Shown: positions 44,665 to 57,240 of the stretch, one piece after another
Layout: each line of letters begins with the position of its first letter
Numbering within the stretch: the stretch's first letter is position 1
From: Hanleya hanleyi
Lineage: Eukaryota; Mollusca; Polyplacophora; Lepidopleurida; Hanleyidae
Reading direction: 5' to 3'
Assembly: GCA_036873755.1 (NCBI GenBank)
Contig: JAVTVY010033792.1
Span: 62,001 to 126,000, forward strand
Length of the DNA: 64,000 nucleotides
The notes under the pieces: generated by a model
The model's database searches: none
What the model saw: only the letters and a program-made list of their open reading frames with translations
What the model was told of the DNA's origin: nothing
Position numbers and translations under genes: made by a program

Positions 44665-45670
44665 TTTTTATACGCCCGCCCAAAAGGCGGACGTATTATG
44701 TGATGGCGGTTTCCGTCCGTCCGTCTCTCCGGTTCTCGTGTCCGGTCTATATCTGGGACAGTTTCCTATCCACAGCTCCAATTTTTGGTGAGTGGATACC
44801 CTACGGGGAGACGATGTGTCGCGTACCAAAATGAAGGTCGAGGTCATAGGTCAAAGGTCACTGGCCTAAAAAACAGGAAATCACTGAAGTGTTCGTTTCC
44901 GGTCTATATCTGCGAACGTTTTCTATCCACAGTTGCAATTTTTTGTGAGTGGATACGCCAGGTGGAGACGATGTGTCGCGTACCGAAATTGAGGTAGAGA
45001 TCAGAGGTCAAAGGTCACTGTTGCAAAAAATCAGGAAATCATTGATCGTTGACAGTTTTCTATCTACAGTTCTAATTTTTGGTGAGTGGATGCCCTAGGG
45101 GGGGGGAACGATGTGTTGCATATTAAATGTAGGTCAAGGTCAGAGGTCAAAGGTCAGTGTGATTGAAAAATCAGGAAATCGTTGAAAATTTCTAATTTTT
45201 TGTGAGTGGATTCAATAGGCGGGAATGAAGTGATGCATACCAAAAATTAGGTCAAGGTCAAAGGTCACTGACCTTAAAATTAGGAAATTATTAAAAATAA
45301 CATTTTTTGTGTCCGTAGATACATTAGGGGGACACAATGTGTCACATACCAAAATGTAGGTCAAGGTCAAAGGTCAAGTCACTGTGACCCCAAAATCGTG
45401 AAATTGTTAAAAATTATGATTTTTTGTGTCCATTGAGAAATTGAGGGGAGACGGTTTGTCATGTACCAAAATTTAGGCCACGGTCAAAGGTCAAGGTCAC
45501 TGTAACCCCAAAATCAGGAAATCATTAAAAATCACGATTTTTTGTGTGCATTGATAGATTGAGGGAAGACGATGTGTTGTGTACCAAAATTGAGGTCAAG
45601 GTCAAAGGTCAAGGTCACTGTGACCCCAAAATCAAGAAATCATTAAAAGTCACATTTTCATATGCCTGTC
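44665..45670. mobile_element. Helentron/pearl-like element, truncated at duplication junction (copy 1)
   Basis: Same hairpin start (CGCCCGCCCAAAAGGCGG) and GGTCAAAGGTCA cores as 10270-12139. It stops at the GAAGAC junction at 45671 instead of running to its natural right end. Confidence 0.8.
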
Positions 45671-46751
45671 GAAGACCAGAAATCACTGACAGAGACAAAG
45701 GATATCTCTGTCCTTATATAGTCCAGGCAATGACTTCGTAAAGGTCAATGTAATTTGTGCATGGTGGTTGCGCTGTTTTCTCCCTGTTTCTGCCATAAGA
45801 ATTTCGCGTTCCCATTTCCTGGGCTGTCATTACTCGAGGGTTGGCTATATCAGGAACTGGACTCACGGAATAGGGTCAACTTGACAAATGGCTTTCTCTC
45901 AGGCAAACCTCTATACCTCTGCGGCACAGAGCCACTCATTGAGAGTGTGGAGGCCAGAGTAAATTGGTTCTCAGTTCCCCATGTTGCTGTTTTCACCAGA
46001 TATCTGAGTGGTTTAGATAGGTCATCGCTGAGTGATCATTGGAAATATAAGAAAGCCCTACAAGCAATATCATTGCTTTGTTGTTATTCATGAACAATTC
46101 CCAGCCATTCATGATCATCAGTTATTTGGACATATTCAATTCTGTAGGTTTTGGGAATCAATTGTGAACAGTCCAAATCTGGCTTATTGATTTGAAATAT
46201 TTGGTGTTAATGGAAGTAATGTTGGAGTCAAAACCAGGGCCTTACAGTATTGGTTGATACATGTAGCTATGGGCTCACAGATCTACAGTTTTGCACTGAT
46301 AATATCTCTTTTTATGAACTTAATTGATGAAGATAAACAGTATTGTCCATATGTTTGGTTTCATGAGTACATCTCCATTCCTCTCAATAGTTCTTTCAAT
46401 TTGAAGCCAATATAGCACTCCACAGCACCAATATTACAGCGGTTACACATGTATATTGAATTTCCTTATAATTATATCCGTCTTTACACAACTTCACTCC
46501 AAACTGGTTCATCATTTTTACCCCTCAGCCAAATTTGGCCTTGGGCTATTGTCGTTGTTATGTACATCCGCCCATCCGATTTCTTGTTACCACCATATTT
46601 CAAGAATGAATATGCCTAGGAATACCAAACTTACGTAACATAAGCATTTGGTCACAGAGCAGAAACCTATTGAAATCAGTGACAAAAAAAAACCCAGGTC
46701 AAACTGTATCAATTTATCATGAATTGATTGTTACCACCATATCTCAAGAAT

Positions 46752-47313
46752 AGACTGTGGGTGATTTTATACATGAAGAATATCAGAAAGCAGTCTTCAT
46801 GTATAAAATCACCCACAGTCTATGCCCTCCATACCTCAATACTCTATTCAAATATGTTCATGAAGTAACTGATAGAAACCTAAGATCCTCCGAGAACAAC
46901 AACATATACCTACCACGACCAAGAACAGAATATTTGAAACAAAGCATGCAATACAATGGAGCTAAACTATGGAACTCTCTTGATAATAACCTGAAAGAGG
47001 CACCCTCTCTTTGGGCCTTCAGGTCCAGACTGACAAAAATGTACCAGTGTAAAAATAAGTTAGTACAAGCCGTATAAAATATGCCAGGATTTTGTGTAAC
47101 TATAATATTATTCTTAACGTTATCGTACATACATGTAGTCTAGCTTGCGATTGTGTGATTATTCTCCTGAGATGTTTAAATATTTATTTGACCACATTGT
47201 TGTACAGTATTACCTATGACATTTGATATTTTGTACACTTTTGTTTTGGAGGGCCTCTTGGAAGAACAGTTTATAACTGATTGAGTTACCCTCAATAAAT
47301 AAAGAGTTATATA
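46752..47313 (+). mobile_element. 5'-truncated LINE fragment with inverted 5' end (copy 2)
   Basis: The coding part reads VFMYKITHSLCPPYL, then RSSENNNIYLPRPRTEYLK and AKLWNSLDNNLKEAPS. This is the C-terminal tail of reverse transcriptases of CR1/jockey-like LINEs (AVFxYKxLHGLxPxYL ... LWNSLPxxLR). The 3' end has AATAAATAAAG and a short TATA tail. The first 27 bp are an inverted copy of the sequence starting CTTCATGTATAAAATCACC about 15 bp downstream, so the 5' end folds into a hairpin, as in twin-priming inversions. The unoccupied site is visible in copy 1 (41877-41890); little or no target duplication is seen. Confidence 0.85.
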
Positions 47314-47890
47314 TGACTGGGCCTAGAAGCACCAAACTTACTTAACAAATGTATTTTGTCTTAAAGCAGAAGCCTATCAAACTCATTGAGATTGACTGTA
47401 TGTTCATCTGTCCCTGTTTCCTCATTACCATCACATCTCAAGAATGAGTATGCCTCTGTTTCCTCATTACCATCATATCTCTAGAATGAGTATGCCTGGT
47501 GTTGGAGTACTGTCATCATGTGTGTTGTATGTAATATGTCCATCTATTTCTATCATTATCACCCTGTCTCGAGGATATACAGGAGTACCAAACTTAAATC
47601 ATGTCTAGTCAAGTGATCTTGGTACAGAACCCTTATAAAATTAGTCAGATTAACCTATAGTTTCTGATTAACCAGGTTAAACTGTCAATTTTATCACTGA
47701 TTGCTTCTTGCCATCAACTGCTTGTTCTTCAACAAGTGCTCCATTTTGATACAACCAGTTGAAGGCCGATAGGGTTCTCACTGCTTTGCCTGATTCATGT
47801 TTTAAATTGTGCACATTCATCCATATATTGATTGGATCTACATAAAATGTTTCTTGCAACAATTTGAGATAATCTTGATTTTTTCATTAA

Positions 47891-48267
47891 GGATGTCCGC
47901 TGGTGGTAAATCAAAGTACAAAGTAAATCAAAGGTTGATGTGCATTTTTTAGCTGTAGGCAACGTTAAGTGGACTGACCCATGCTCAATTTGATAACCCA
48001 GAAAACATAGGGAATAGCCCTAGTTTTGAAGCATATTAGTGAAAAATTCATATAAATAGTATTTAACTTTTTTTTATATTCTAACTGTTTGCAAATAATC
48101 ACAATGTCTATCAAAATTTATCAAATTGGATGGATGTTGCTGTGTGAAATTCTCAGCTAGAAGGCTTTTAAAGGAAATCCCTATCTCTTAACCTGGGAAA
48201 AGGAGATAACCAAATAGGAAAAACAGGCCAAATGGCCACCAAAGCCAAAAACCACCAGCGGACATCC
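47891..48267. mobile_element. TTAA-target element, copy 2 (deleted)
   Basis: Same ends as 42455-44297, with TTAA at 47887-47890 and 48268-48271. Length is 377 bp owing to an internal deletion after AAATCAAAGTA. Confidence 0.85.
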
Positions 48268-48626
48268 TTAAGGTGGACAAATGATAATTTTCATAAAATG
48301 TTCCCCATGTTCAATACAGGTACATGTACATATATAGATCTTGATGAAAGACTTGTTTGGATTGGTCAAAGTTCAGTTGAAGCATTCTCAGGTGTTAACA
48401 TGTTAGTGAAGAAGTTGAATTTGTATAACACAACTTAACCACTTTGGAGACGCTTATACCAGTGTTCAAGACAAATCACTTGGCAGAGTGAATGCTGATT
48501 ATTATTATTTGCTCTACCAAGTGATAAAAAAATCACCCTTATGAGCCAAAATATAACAATCTGTTATGTTTTTTGCTCAATCTGTTATGATTTTTGCTCT
48601 ACAAGGGGTAAACTGACATATTATGC

Positions 48627-49609
48627 CATTTTTATACGCCCGCCCAAAAGGCGGACGTATTATGTGATGGCGGTTTCCGTTTGTCCGTCTGTCCGGTTCT
48701 CGTGTCCGGTCTATATTTGGGGCAGTTTCCTATCCACAGCTCCAATTTTTGATGAGTGGATACCCTACGGGGAGACGATGTGTTGCGTACCAAAATGAAG
48801 GTCGAGGTCACAGGTCAAAGGTCACTGGCCTAAAAAACAGGAAATCACTGAAGTGTTCGTGTCCGGTCTATATCTGTGAACGTTTTCTATCCACAGTTGC
48901 AATTTTTTGTGAGTGGATACGCCAGGTGGAGACGATGTGTCGCGTACCGAAATTGAGGTCGAGGTCAGAGGTCAAAGGTCACTGTTGCCAAAAATCAGGA
49001 AATCATTGATCGTTGACAGTTTTCTATCTACAGTTCTAGTTTTTGGTGAGTGGATGCCCTAGGGGGGAACGATGTGTTGCATATTAAATGTAGGTCAAGG
49101 TCAGAGGTCAAAGGTCAGTGTGATTGAAAAATCAGGAAATCGTTGAAAATTTCTAATTTTTTGTGAGTGGATTCAATAGGCGGAAATGAAATGATGCATA
49201 CCAAAAATTAGGTCAAGGTCAAAGGTCACTGACCTTAAAATTAGGAAATTATTAAAAATAACATTTTTTGTGTCCGTCGATACATTAGGGGGACACAATG
49301 TGTCTCATACCAAAATGTAGGTCAAGGTCACTGTGACCCCAAAATCGTGAAATTGTTAAAAATTATGATTTTTTGTGTCCATTGAGAAATTGAGGGGAGA
49401 CGGTTTGTCATGTACCAAAATTTAGACCAAGGTCAAAGGTCAAGGTCACTGTAACCCCAAAATCAGGAAATCATGATTTTTTGTGTGCATTGATAGATTG
49501 AGGGAAGACGATGTGTTGTGTACCAAAATTGAGATCAAGGTCAAAGGTCAAGGTCACTGTGACCCCAAAATCAAGAAATCATTAAAAGTCACATTTTCAT
49601 ATGCCTGTC
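48627..49609. mobile_element. Helentron/pearl-like element, truncated at duplication junction (copy 2)
   Basis: Equivalent of 44665-45670. A further core loss lies near 49318-49335. It ends at the GAAGAC junction. Confidence 0.8.
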
Positions 49610-50687
49610 GAAGACCAGAAATCACTGACAGAGACAAAGGATATCTCTGTCCTTATATAGTCCAGGCAATGACTTCGTAAAGGTCAATGTAATTTGTGCA
49701 TGGTGGTTGCGCTGTTTTCTCCCTGTTTCTTCAATAAGAATTTCGCGTTCCCCTTTCCTGGGCTGTCATTACTCGAGGGTTGGCTATATCAGGAACTGGA
49801 CTCACGGAATAGGGTCAACTTGACAAATGGCTTTCTCTCAGGCAAACCTCTATACCTCTGCGGCACAGAGCCACTCATTGAGAGTGTGGAAGCTAGAGTA
49901 AATTGGTTCTCAGTTCCCCATGTTGCTGTTTTCACCAGATATCTGAGTGGTTTAGATAGGTCATCGCTGAGTGATCATTGGAAATATAAGAAAGCCCTAC
50001 AAGCAATATCATTGCTTTGTTGTTATTCATGAACAATTCCCAGCCATTCATGATCATCAGTTATTTGGACATATTCAATTCTGTAGGTTTTGGGAATCAA
50101 TTGTGATCAGTCCAAATCTGGCTTATTGATTTGAAATATTTGGTGTTAATGGAAGTAATGTTGGAGTCAAAACCAGGGCCTTACAGTATTGGTTAATACA
50201 TGTAGCTATGGGCTCACAGATCTACAGTTTTGCACTGATAATATCTCTTTTTATGAACTTAATTGATGGAGATAAACAGTATTGTCCATATGTTTGGTTT
50301 CATGAGTACATCTCCATTCCTCTCGATAGTTCTTTCAATGTGAAGCCAATATAGCACTCCACATCACCAATATTACAGCGGTTACACATGTATATTGAAT
50401 TTCCTTATAATTATATCCGTCTTTACACAACTTCACTCCAAACTGGTTCATCATTTTTACCCCTCAGCCAAATTTGGCCTTGGGCTATTGTCGTTATGTA
50501 CATCCGCCCATCCGATTTCTTGTTACCACCATATTTCAAGAATGAATATGCCTAGGAATACCAAACTTACGTAACATAAGCATTTGGTCACAGAGCATAA
50601 ACCTATTGAAATCAGTGACAAAAAAAAACCCAGGTCAAACTGTATCAATTTATCATGAATTGATTGTTACCACCATATCTCAAGAAT

Positions 50688-53218
50688 AGACTGTGGGTGA
50701 TATACATGAAGAATATCAGAAAGCAGTCTTCATGTATAAAATCACCCACAGTCTATGCCCTCCATACCTCAATACTCTATTCAAATATGTTCATGAAGTA
50801 ACTGATAGAAACCTAAGATCCTCCGAGAACAACAACATATACCTACCACGACCAAGAACAGAATATTTGAAACAAAGCATGCAATACAATGGAGCTAAAC
50901 TATGGAACTCTCTTGATAATAACCTGAAAGAGGCACCCTCTCTTTGGGCCTTCAGGTCCAGACTGACAAAAATGTACCAGTGTAAAAATAAGTTAGTACA
51001 AGCCGTATAAAATATGCCAGGATTTTGTGTAACTATAATATTATTCTTAACGTTATCGTACATACATGCAGGGTTTCATAGAAGTCCAAATTTTTGCCAC
51101 CGGATACTGAAAATTCAATATTTTTTCACCTGAATTGAGTATTTTTACGTTTTTGTCGCCGGCCGACAGACTTCTATTGAGTTTATTTCTAATTTTGCAA
51201 CCGCCATGAGTAATGTATATAACAAATTTTCATACGACCATCAATGGAGCCTGTCAATACCGCTATGTATTTGAATTGTGAAAATAAAGCAACAAACAGA
51301 TAATTTAACATCTTCAGTTTTATGTTCTTAATTTACCAAGGTCTAAGATACCATCTATTTTCAGCACATTATGTCACATTGTGGATGTCAACAAGACAAG
51401 ATTACACAAGGCAATTCAAATTAATTTTTAAAATTACAAACTTAGTAATTTTGAATGAAATCGATGTATCAGTTCCTGGCTTGCAAATGATGTCCAATTT
51501 AAGTATGCAAGTTTTGAAACGTTCCAGCTACGCTGATTAAAAACCACTTGGATCTGGACCAGACTTCCTTTTCAAAATCTTACATTATAATTTTTGCGTG
51601 GAAATTTCAACTTTTTCAAAAGATTTGATGTGAAATTTGGCAAATATTCAGACTAAAATTAAAAGTCCAGTACAACTCCAGGGTTAAATTCAAAAGAGAA
51701 ATTAAAAAAAGAGAGATGAAAAGACAATGCAAAAAAAATTTACACGATTAAGACAAGCAACTGCAGCTAGTCCTTGGCGACCATAAACTCATAAAAATGA
51801 AATGAAGAGAGAATTCTGTTTGAAAAGGCACACAATTTTGTAAACTATTGCGCGAAGGCAGCTGGCTCACTTTCGATAGGATCATGCGGACTCTAGAGAG
51901 ATACATAAGTTTACCATGTTTGGTTATTGAAGGCTGCAATTAAGTGCCAAACAGTTTGACTTGACCACCCTTATTGGAAGAATGAATTTGCCAATAACGT
52001 TTGACCTAAATCATGTAAATGCAGTACGCCAGACTTTTGTTGATGGGGCAGGCATTTGAAATGTTTCTGTGCTGCCCTAATGTGGGACACTTGTTTCAGG
52101 ATAATAGACAGATCAGTTAAATTCAATGCCAGAAAAATCAACTTCAGTTGTTTTGGTTTGTTTGCACCATGGAGGTAATAATCGGATCCGATTTTACCTC
52201 CATGTTTGCACCATCTCATTAAATTTTAAAAAAGTTTTGACAGTATAAAAAAAATTCAAGTCTTCTTTATGTATCTTCAAATCACAGAATGATCTAGTCA
52301 GGTTTATATTGTGGCTAAATCAGTTCGCTGTCTTTGAATTATCCATTCAAACGTTATTAACTACGGTACAATCAAACTTTGGTTTCAGTTTCAACATCGT
52401 ACAATGCGTACATGCGAACGACATGCCAGTTTCTTTACAACAACAACACGACAAGATCGTTCAGCTTTGAGTGAAAACAAATGCCCTATGCGAAGATTAC
52501 ATCGTCTCCTTTATGATAAATACTATTCAGCGATGGTCAGATATTTACCAGTCCATTCCAAGGAGAGTTAGACGTCTTTGGGGGCTTATTCATTCCCACG
52601 TGTCAAACTTTCCCAGCAATTTTTTCCCGCCACACACCGCAATTCGGAAACCTCCACATACATTTAGTATGAATACAGGCTTTAGGGTTACCGACGGCAT
52701 GACCCCGATAACAGTTCGGGAAACGGACATAAATAATTAGCGGTCGGCCAACCGAAGTTTAACTGAGCGGTACCGAATCACACACGGAAATGACCGAAGA
52801 TGTCGACCTATTTTTCTGGTATTCCCCATTTCCCGATTGTTTGTCCGCAATATCTTTCGATTATAAACTACGAAATTACGAAGTATTGGCCTTTGGAGAC
52901 TTCAGTTTTTTTCCAAATTTCAGTTTTTCCCTTCTAAAACACTCAGACTTCAGTTTTTTGGTGGCAAAATTGAGTTTTTACGGGAGTTTTGACACCGAAT
53001 ACCGGTGTCAAAACACGACGTGTATGAAACCCTGACATGTAGTCTAACTTGCGATTGTGTGATTATTCTCCTGAGATGTTTAAATATTTATTTGACCACG
53101 TTGTTGTACAGTATTACCTATGACATTTGATATTTTGTACACTTTTGTTTTGGAGGGCCTCTTGGAAGAACAGTTTATAACTGATTGAGTTACCCTCAAT
53201 AAATAAAGAGTTATATAT
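50688..53218 (+). mobile_element. LINE fragment (copy 3), split by a transposon
   Basis: Same insertion as 46752-47313, with the same inverted 5' end (four bases shorter in the first arm), so it predates the separation of copies 2 and 3. It is interrupted at 51069-53034. Confidence 0.85.
51069..53034. mobile_element. CAGGG-ended DNA transposon, 1966 bp
   Basis: Termini CAGGGTTTCATA and TATGAAACCCTG are a perfect 12-bp inverted repeat. ACATG flanks both sides (51064-51068, 53035-53039). The uninterrupted sequence in copy 2 (CATACATGTAGTCTAG near 47130) confirms a 5-bp duplication. Subterminal regions repeat AATTGAGT/ACTCAATT-like words. A palindrome with ATGGAGGTA arms lies at about 52169-52205. 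No transposase frame is recognised. CAGGG ends suggest hAT-like ancestry, but a 5-bp target is unusual for classical hAT. Confidence 0.88.
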
Positions 53219-53794
53219 GACTGGGCCTAGAAGCACCAAACTTACTTAACAAATGTATTTTGTCTTAAAGCAGAAGCCTATCAAACTCATTGAGATTGAC
53301 TGTATGTTCATCTGTCCCTGTTTCCTCATTACCATCACATCTCAAGAATGAGTATGCCTCTGTTTCCTCATTACCATCATATCTCTAGAATGAGTATGCC
53401 TGGTGTTGGAGTACTGTCATCATGTGTGTTGTATGTAATATGTCCATCTATTTCTATCATTATCACCCTGTCTCGAGGATATACAGGAGTACCAAACTTA
53501 AATCACGTCTAGTCAAGTGATCTTGGTACAGAACCCTTATAAAATTAGTCAGATTAACCTATAGTTTCTGATTAACCAGGTTAAACTGTCAATTTTATCA
53601 CTGATTGCTTCTTGCCATCAACTGCTTGTTCTTCAACAAGTGCTCCATTTTGATACAACCAGTTGAAGGCCGATAGGGTTCTCACTGCTTTGCCTGATTC
53701 ATGTTTTAAATTGTGCACATTCATCCATATATTAATTGGATCTACATAAAATGTTTCTTGCAACAATTTGAGATAATCTAGATTTTTTCATTAA

Positions 53795-54235
53795 GGATGT
53801 CCGCTGGTGGTAAATCAAAGTAATTAACTTTTTGAATAATGTGTGTTGTTGCATTCATAATTGTGTAATATGAGAAAAAAAAAACAAAGAAAAAAATATA
53901 GGTTGATGTGCATTTTTTAGCTGTAGGCAACGTTAAGTGGACTGACCCATGCTCAATTTGATAACCCAGAAAACATAGGGAATAGCCCTAGTTTTGAAGC
54001 ATATTAGTGAAAAATTCATATAAATAGTATTTAACTTTTTTTTATATTCTAACTGTTTGCAAATAATCACAATGTCTATCAAAATTTATCAAATTGGATG
54101 GATGTTGCTGTGCGAAATTCTCAGCTAGAAGGCTTTTAAAGGAAATCCCTATCTCTTAACCTGGGAAAAGGAGATAACCAAATAGGAAAAACAGGCCAAA
54201 TGGCCACCAAAGCCAAAAACCACCAGCGGACATCC
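53795..54235. mobile_element. TTAA-target element, copy 3 (intact length)
   Basis: 441 bp with ends GGATGTCCGCTGGTGG and inverse, TTAA at 53791-53794 and 54236-54239. Confidence 0.88.
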
Positions 54236-54602
54236 TTAAGGTGGACAAATGATAATTTTCATAAAATGTTCCCCATGTTCAATACAGGTACATGTACATA
54301 TAGATCTTGATGAAAAACTTGTTTGAATTGGTCAAAGTTCAGTTGAAGCATTCTCAGGTGTTAACATGTTGGTGAAGAAGTTGAATTTGTATAACACAAC
54401 TTAACCACTTTGGAGACGCTTATACCAGTGTTCAAGACAAATCACTTGGCAGAGTGAATGCAGCATTGCTGATTATTATTATTCGCTCTACCAAGTGATA
54501 AAAAAATCACCCTCATGAGCCAAAATATAACGATCTGTTATGTTTTTTGCTCAATCTGTTATGATTTTTGCTCTACAAGGGTTTAACTGACATATTATGC
54601 CA

Positions 54603-56294
54603 TTTTTATACGCCCGCCCAAAAGGCGGACGTATTATGTGATGGCGGTTTCCGTCCGTTTGTCCGTCTGTCCGGTTCTCGTGTCCGGTCTATATCTGGGA
54701 CAGTTTCCTATCCACAGCTCCAATTTTTGGTGAGTGGATACCCTACGGGGAGACGATGTGTCGCGTAACAAGATGAAGGTCGAGGTCACAGGTCAAAGGT
54801 CACTGGCCTAAAAAACAGGAAATCACTGAAGTGTTCGTGTCCGGTCTATATCTGCGAACGTTTTCTATCCACAGTTGCAATTTTTTGTGAGTGGATACGC
54901 CAGGTGGAGACGATGTGTCGCGTACCGAAATTGAGGTCAGAGGCCAAAGGTCACTGTTGCCAAAAATCAGGAAATCATTGATCGTTGACAGTTTTCTATC
55001 TACAGTTCTAATTTTTGGTCAGTGTGATTGAAAAATCAGGAAATCGTTGAAAATTTCAAAAATTTTGTGAGTGGATTCAATAGGCAGAAGTGAGGTGATG
55101 CATACCAAAAATTAGGTCAAGGTCAAAGGTCAGTGACCCCAAAATTAGGAAATTATTAAAAATAACATTTTTTGTGTCCGTAGATACATTAGGGGGACAC
55201 AATGTGTCACATACCAAAAATGTAGGTCAAGGTCAAAGGTCAAGGTCACTGTGACCCCAAAATTGTGAAATTGTTAAAAATCATGATTTTTTGTGTCCAT
55301 TGAGAAATTGAGGGGAGACGGTTTGTCATGTACCAAAATTTAGGCCAAGGTCAAAGGTCAAGGTCACTGTAACCCCAAAATCAGAAAATCATTAAAAATC
55401 ATGATTTTTTGTGTGCATTGATAGATTGAGGGAAGACGATGTGTTGTGTACCAAAATTGAGGTCAAGGTCAAAGGTCAAGGTCACTGTGACCCCAAAATC
55501 AAGAAATCATTAAAAGTCACATTTTCATATGCCTGTCGAAGACGAGGTCGTGTAATGCGATGTTGCGTTCTGTCCATTCATCCATTAACATTTGTTGTCC
55601 ATGCGATAGCTCTAGTTTCAAGGTATGGATTGGTACCAAACTTTGAGTATACCTTACTCGCATGGCAAAGTGGAGCCATACATATGAGATCAATTTGTCA
55701 AAGGTCTAGGTTGCAGTCCCCCAAAACTGAATCAAGCTTAGCTGACTAAATGTGTTGGAATATTGTTGGAATATTCGAAGTTCTTTTCCCTGCATTTATA
55801 TGGTATTGTCCTGTGGAGTTGTCTCCCATGTTTGAAACGCTTCATTTAGTTAAACTGTTGTGAAATAAAAACCATACATTTACTGATTTAACGGGGAGAG
55901 GAGTCCTTTATGAACTTCACACTTGTTTTTTAACTCAAGAACAAAGGTTTACTTCATCACCTTCTTCTTCCTTCATGAAAAATTCTCTCGTCTGAAAGGA
56001 ATCCATTTGCAGGAAAACTACTATTTTCTTGTTTGACTATTGTCGATTTCAGTGTGGGATATGTGAGCTCTCAGCTCTTGCTTCAACTCAACTAGTTACC
56101 AAGAGTTAAACTCATTTTAGTTTATCATTCAATATAAGATGTGATATATGTTACATTCTCATAAGCAAAAAATTGTAGACCTTTCTCTGGATTGCTAGAT
56201 CAATTGGAATCAAGGCTATTAAACAACCTTGAAATTTGAACCAATGTAATTCTAGATATACAGGCGTATATTGAAGCTCCTTGGGCTCTTGTTA
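54603..56294. mobile_element. Helentron/pearl-like element, full-length copy 3
   Basis: It runs from the T-run and CGCCCGCCCAAAAGGCGG hairpin to GGGCGTATA-like sequence (CAGGCGTATA, one mismatch) and GGGCTCTTGTTA, as in 10270-12139. About 110 bp of core is missing near 55020. Its sequence at 55538 (GAAGACGAGG) is the right partner of the duplication junctions. Confidence 0.8.
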
Positions 56295-56371
56295 ACATTT
56301 CAAATGCCCAATTACACAACATTAGAGTTAACATAATTTTAAGGAAGATAGAATCATTGAGTTTTTATCTC

Positions 56372-57240
56372 GCCTTACGAAGTAAAGGGGAGATATTGTG
56401 AGGGGGCAAAGAGGATGTAGTCGTCAGTGTCGGTGACCCTGGCCTGGAAATGATAAGGTTTTTGGTGTAGCAAATTCAAAAAAAAATTAGAAAAAAATAA
56501 AAAATAAAAAAATAAAAAAAAATATGGGGGGTGAGTATTCCACCTGGAGGTACTACCCCTGGGGATTCCATGGGTGCTTCAATGTTAAAATCCGTATGTA
56601 GAGTTTTGCGTTTAGCTGAAGTGCACATGTACATCTGTACTTAGAAAGTTTGCTGCAGTTGTCAGCTGTTATTGGATGATTATGAAACTTGGTACACATG
56701 TTTCTTATGATTAGAGGATGTACCTGTGCTATTTTTGAGGTGAAATATTAATTTTGGTCCAAATTATGGCAAATGATAGAGTTTTCTGTTTAGCAGAATT
56801 GTACATGTAGGCCTCTACATGTACACATGTACATGTACATAGAACGTTTGCTGCAGTTGTCAGCTGTCGATGGATGATTACGAAACTTGGTACACATGTT
56901 TGTTATGATTGGAGGATACGCCTGTGATGTTTATGAGATGAAATATTAATTTGTGTCCAAATTATGAGGTTTTGGACATAGTAATTTGCCAATGATAATC
57001 CTACACAGGATTGATCTATCTGGCAGTAATCCCACATGGGACTGATGTTATTGTCTGTACCAGATCATCTATTCCAGACTTTATTGTCTGTACCGGATCA
57101 TCTAAGTCAGACGTTATTGTCTGTACCACATAATCTGTCAGATGTTTTTGTCTGTACCAGATCATCCATGTCAGACATTGTCTATACCAGATGTGCATGT
57201 GTTATTTGTGACATGAAATATTAAGTATGGCTAAATTATT
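56372..57240. mobile_element. Helentron/pearl-like element (ATCTCGCC hairpin type)
   Basis: T-run, then ATCTCGCCTTACGAAGTA leading into GGGGAGAT as an imperfect hairpin. Cores of about 180 bp with TTTGCTGCAGTTGTCAGCTG start at 56649 and 56828, and ATGAAATATTAATTTxxGTCC recurs. The right end is not defined. Confidence 0.5.
57045..57190. repeat. 32-bp tandem repeat (about 4.5 copies)
   Basis: Units contain TTATTGTCTGTACCAGATCA and TCAGAC. Divergence between copies is moderate. Confidence 0.75.

Larger units (their letters stand above)
40797..45670. repeat. Triplicated segment, copy 1
   Basis: It begins GAAGACCAGAAATCACTG at 40797 and joins copy 2 at 45671. Length is 4874 bp, or about 3.47 kb without the GGCC-type insertion at 42842-44240. 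It lacks the LINE fragment of copies 2 and 3 and so keeps the empty site at 41877-41890. The 112-codon frame at 40881-41219 (repeated at 45755 and 49694) is conserved only because the copies are young; no domain is recognised. Confidence 0.92.
45671..49609. repeat. Triplicated segment, copy 2
   Basis: It runs from the GAAGAC junction at 45671 to the next at 49610 (3939 bp). It carries the LINE fragment at 46752-47313 and lacks both the GGCC-type and the CAGGG insertions. The TTAA element here (47891-48267) has lost about 64 bp near its left end. Confidence 0.92.
49610..55537. repeat. Triplicated segment, copy 3
   Basis: 5928 bp from junction 49610 to GAAGAC at 55538. It carries the LINE fragment (50688-51063 plus 53040-53218) and, inside that, a 1966-bp CAGGG-ended transposon. 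Without insertions it is about 3.4 kb. Its terminal Helentron-like element continues past the junction point to its natural end at 56294, so this copy holds the ancestral right border. Confidence 0.92.

Noticed and set aside
40881..50032. 112-codon frame conserved at three places (40881, 45755, 49694)
   Set aside because: Conservation follows from the recent triplication, with non-coding flanks equally conserved; no domain was recognised.
42240..53766. 61-codon minus-strand frame identical at 42240, 47677 and 53581
   Set aside because: It is part of the triplicated unit, with no difference in conservation from surrounding non-coding sequence.
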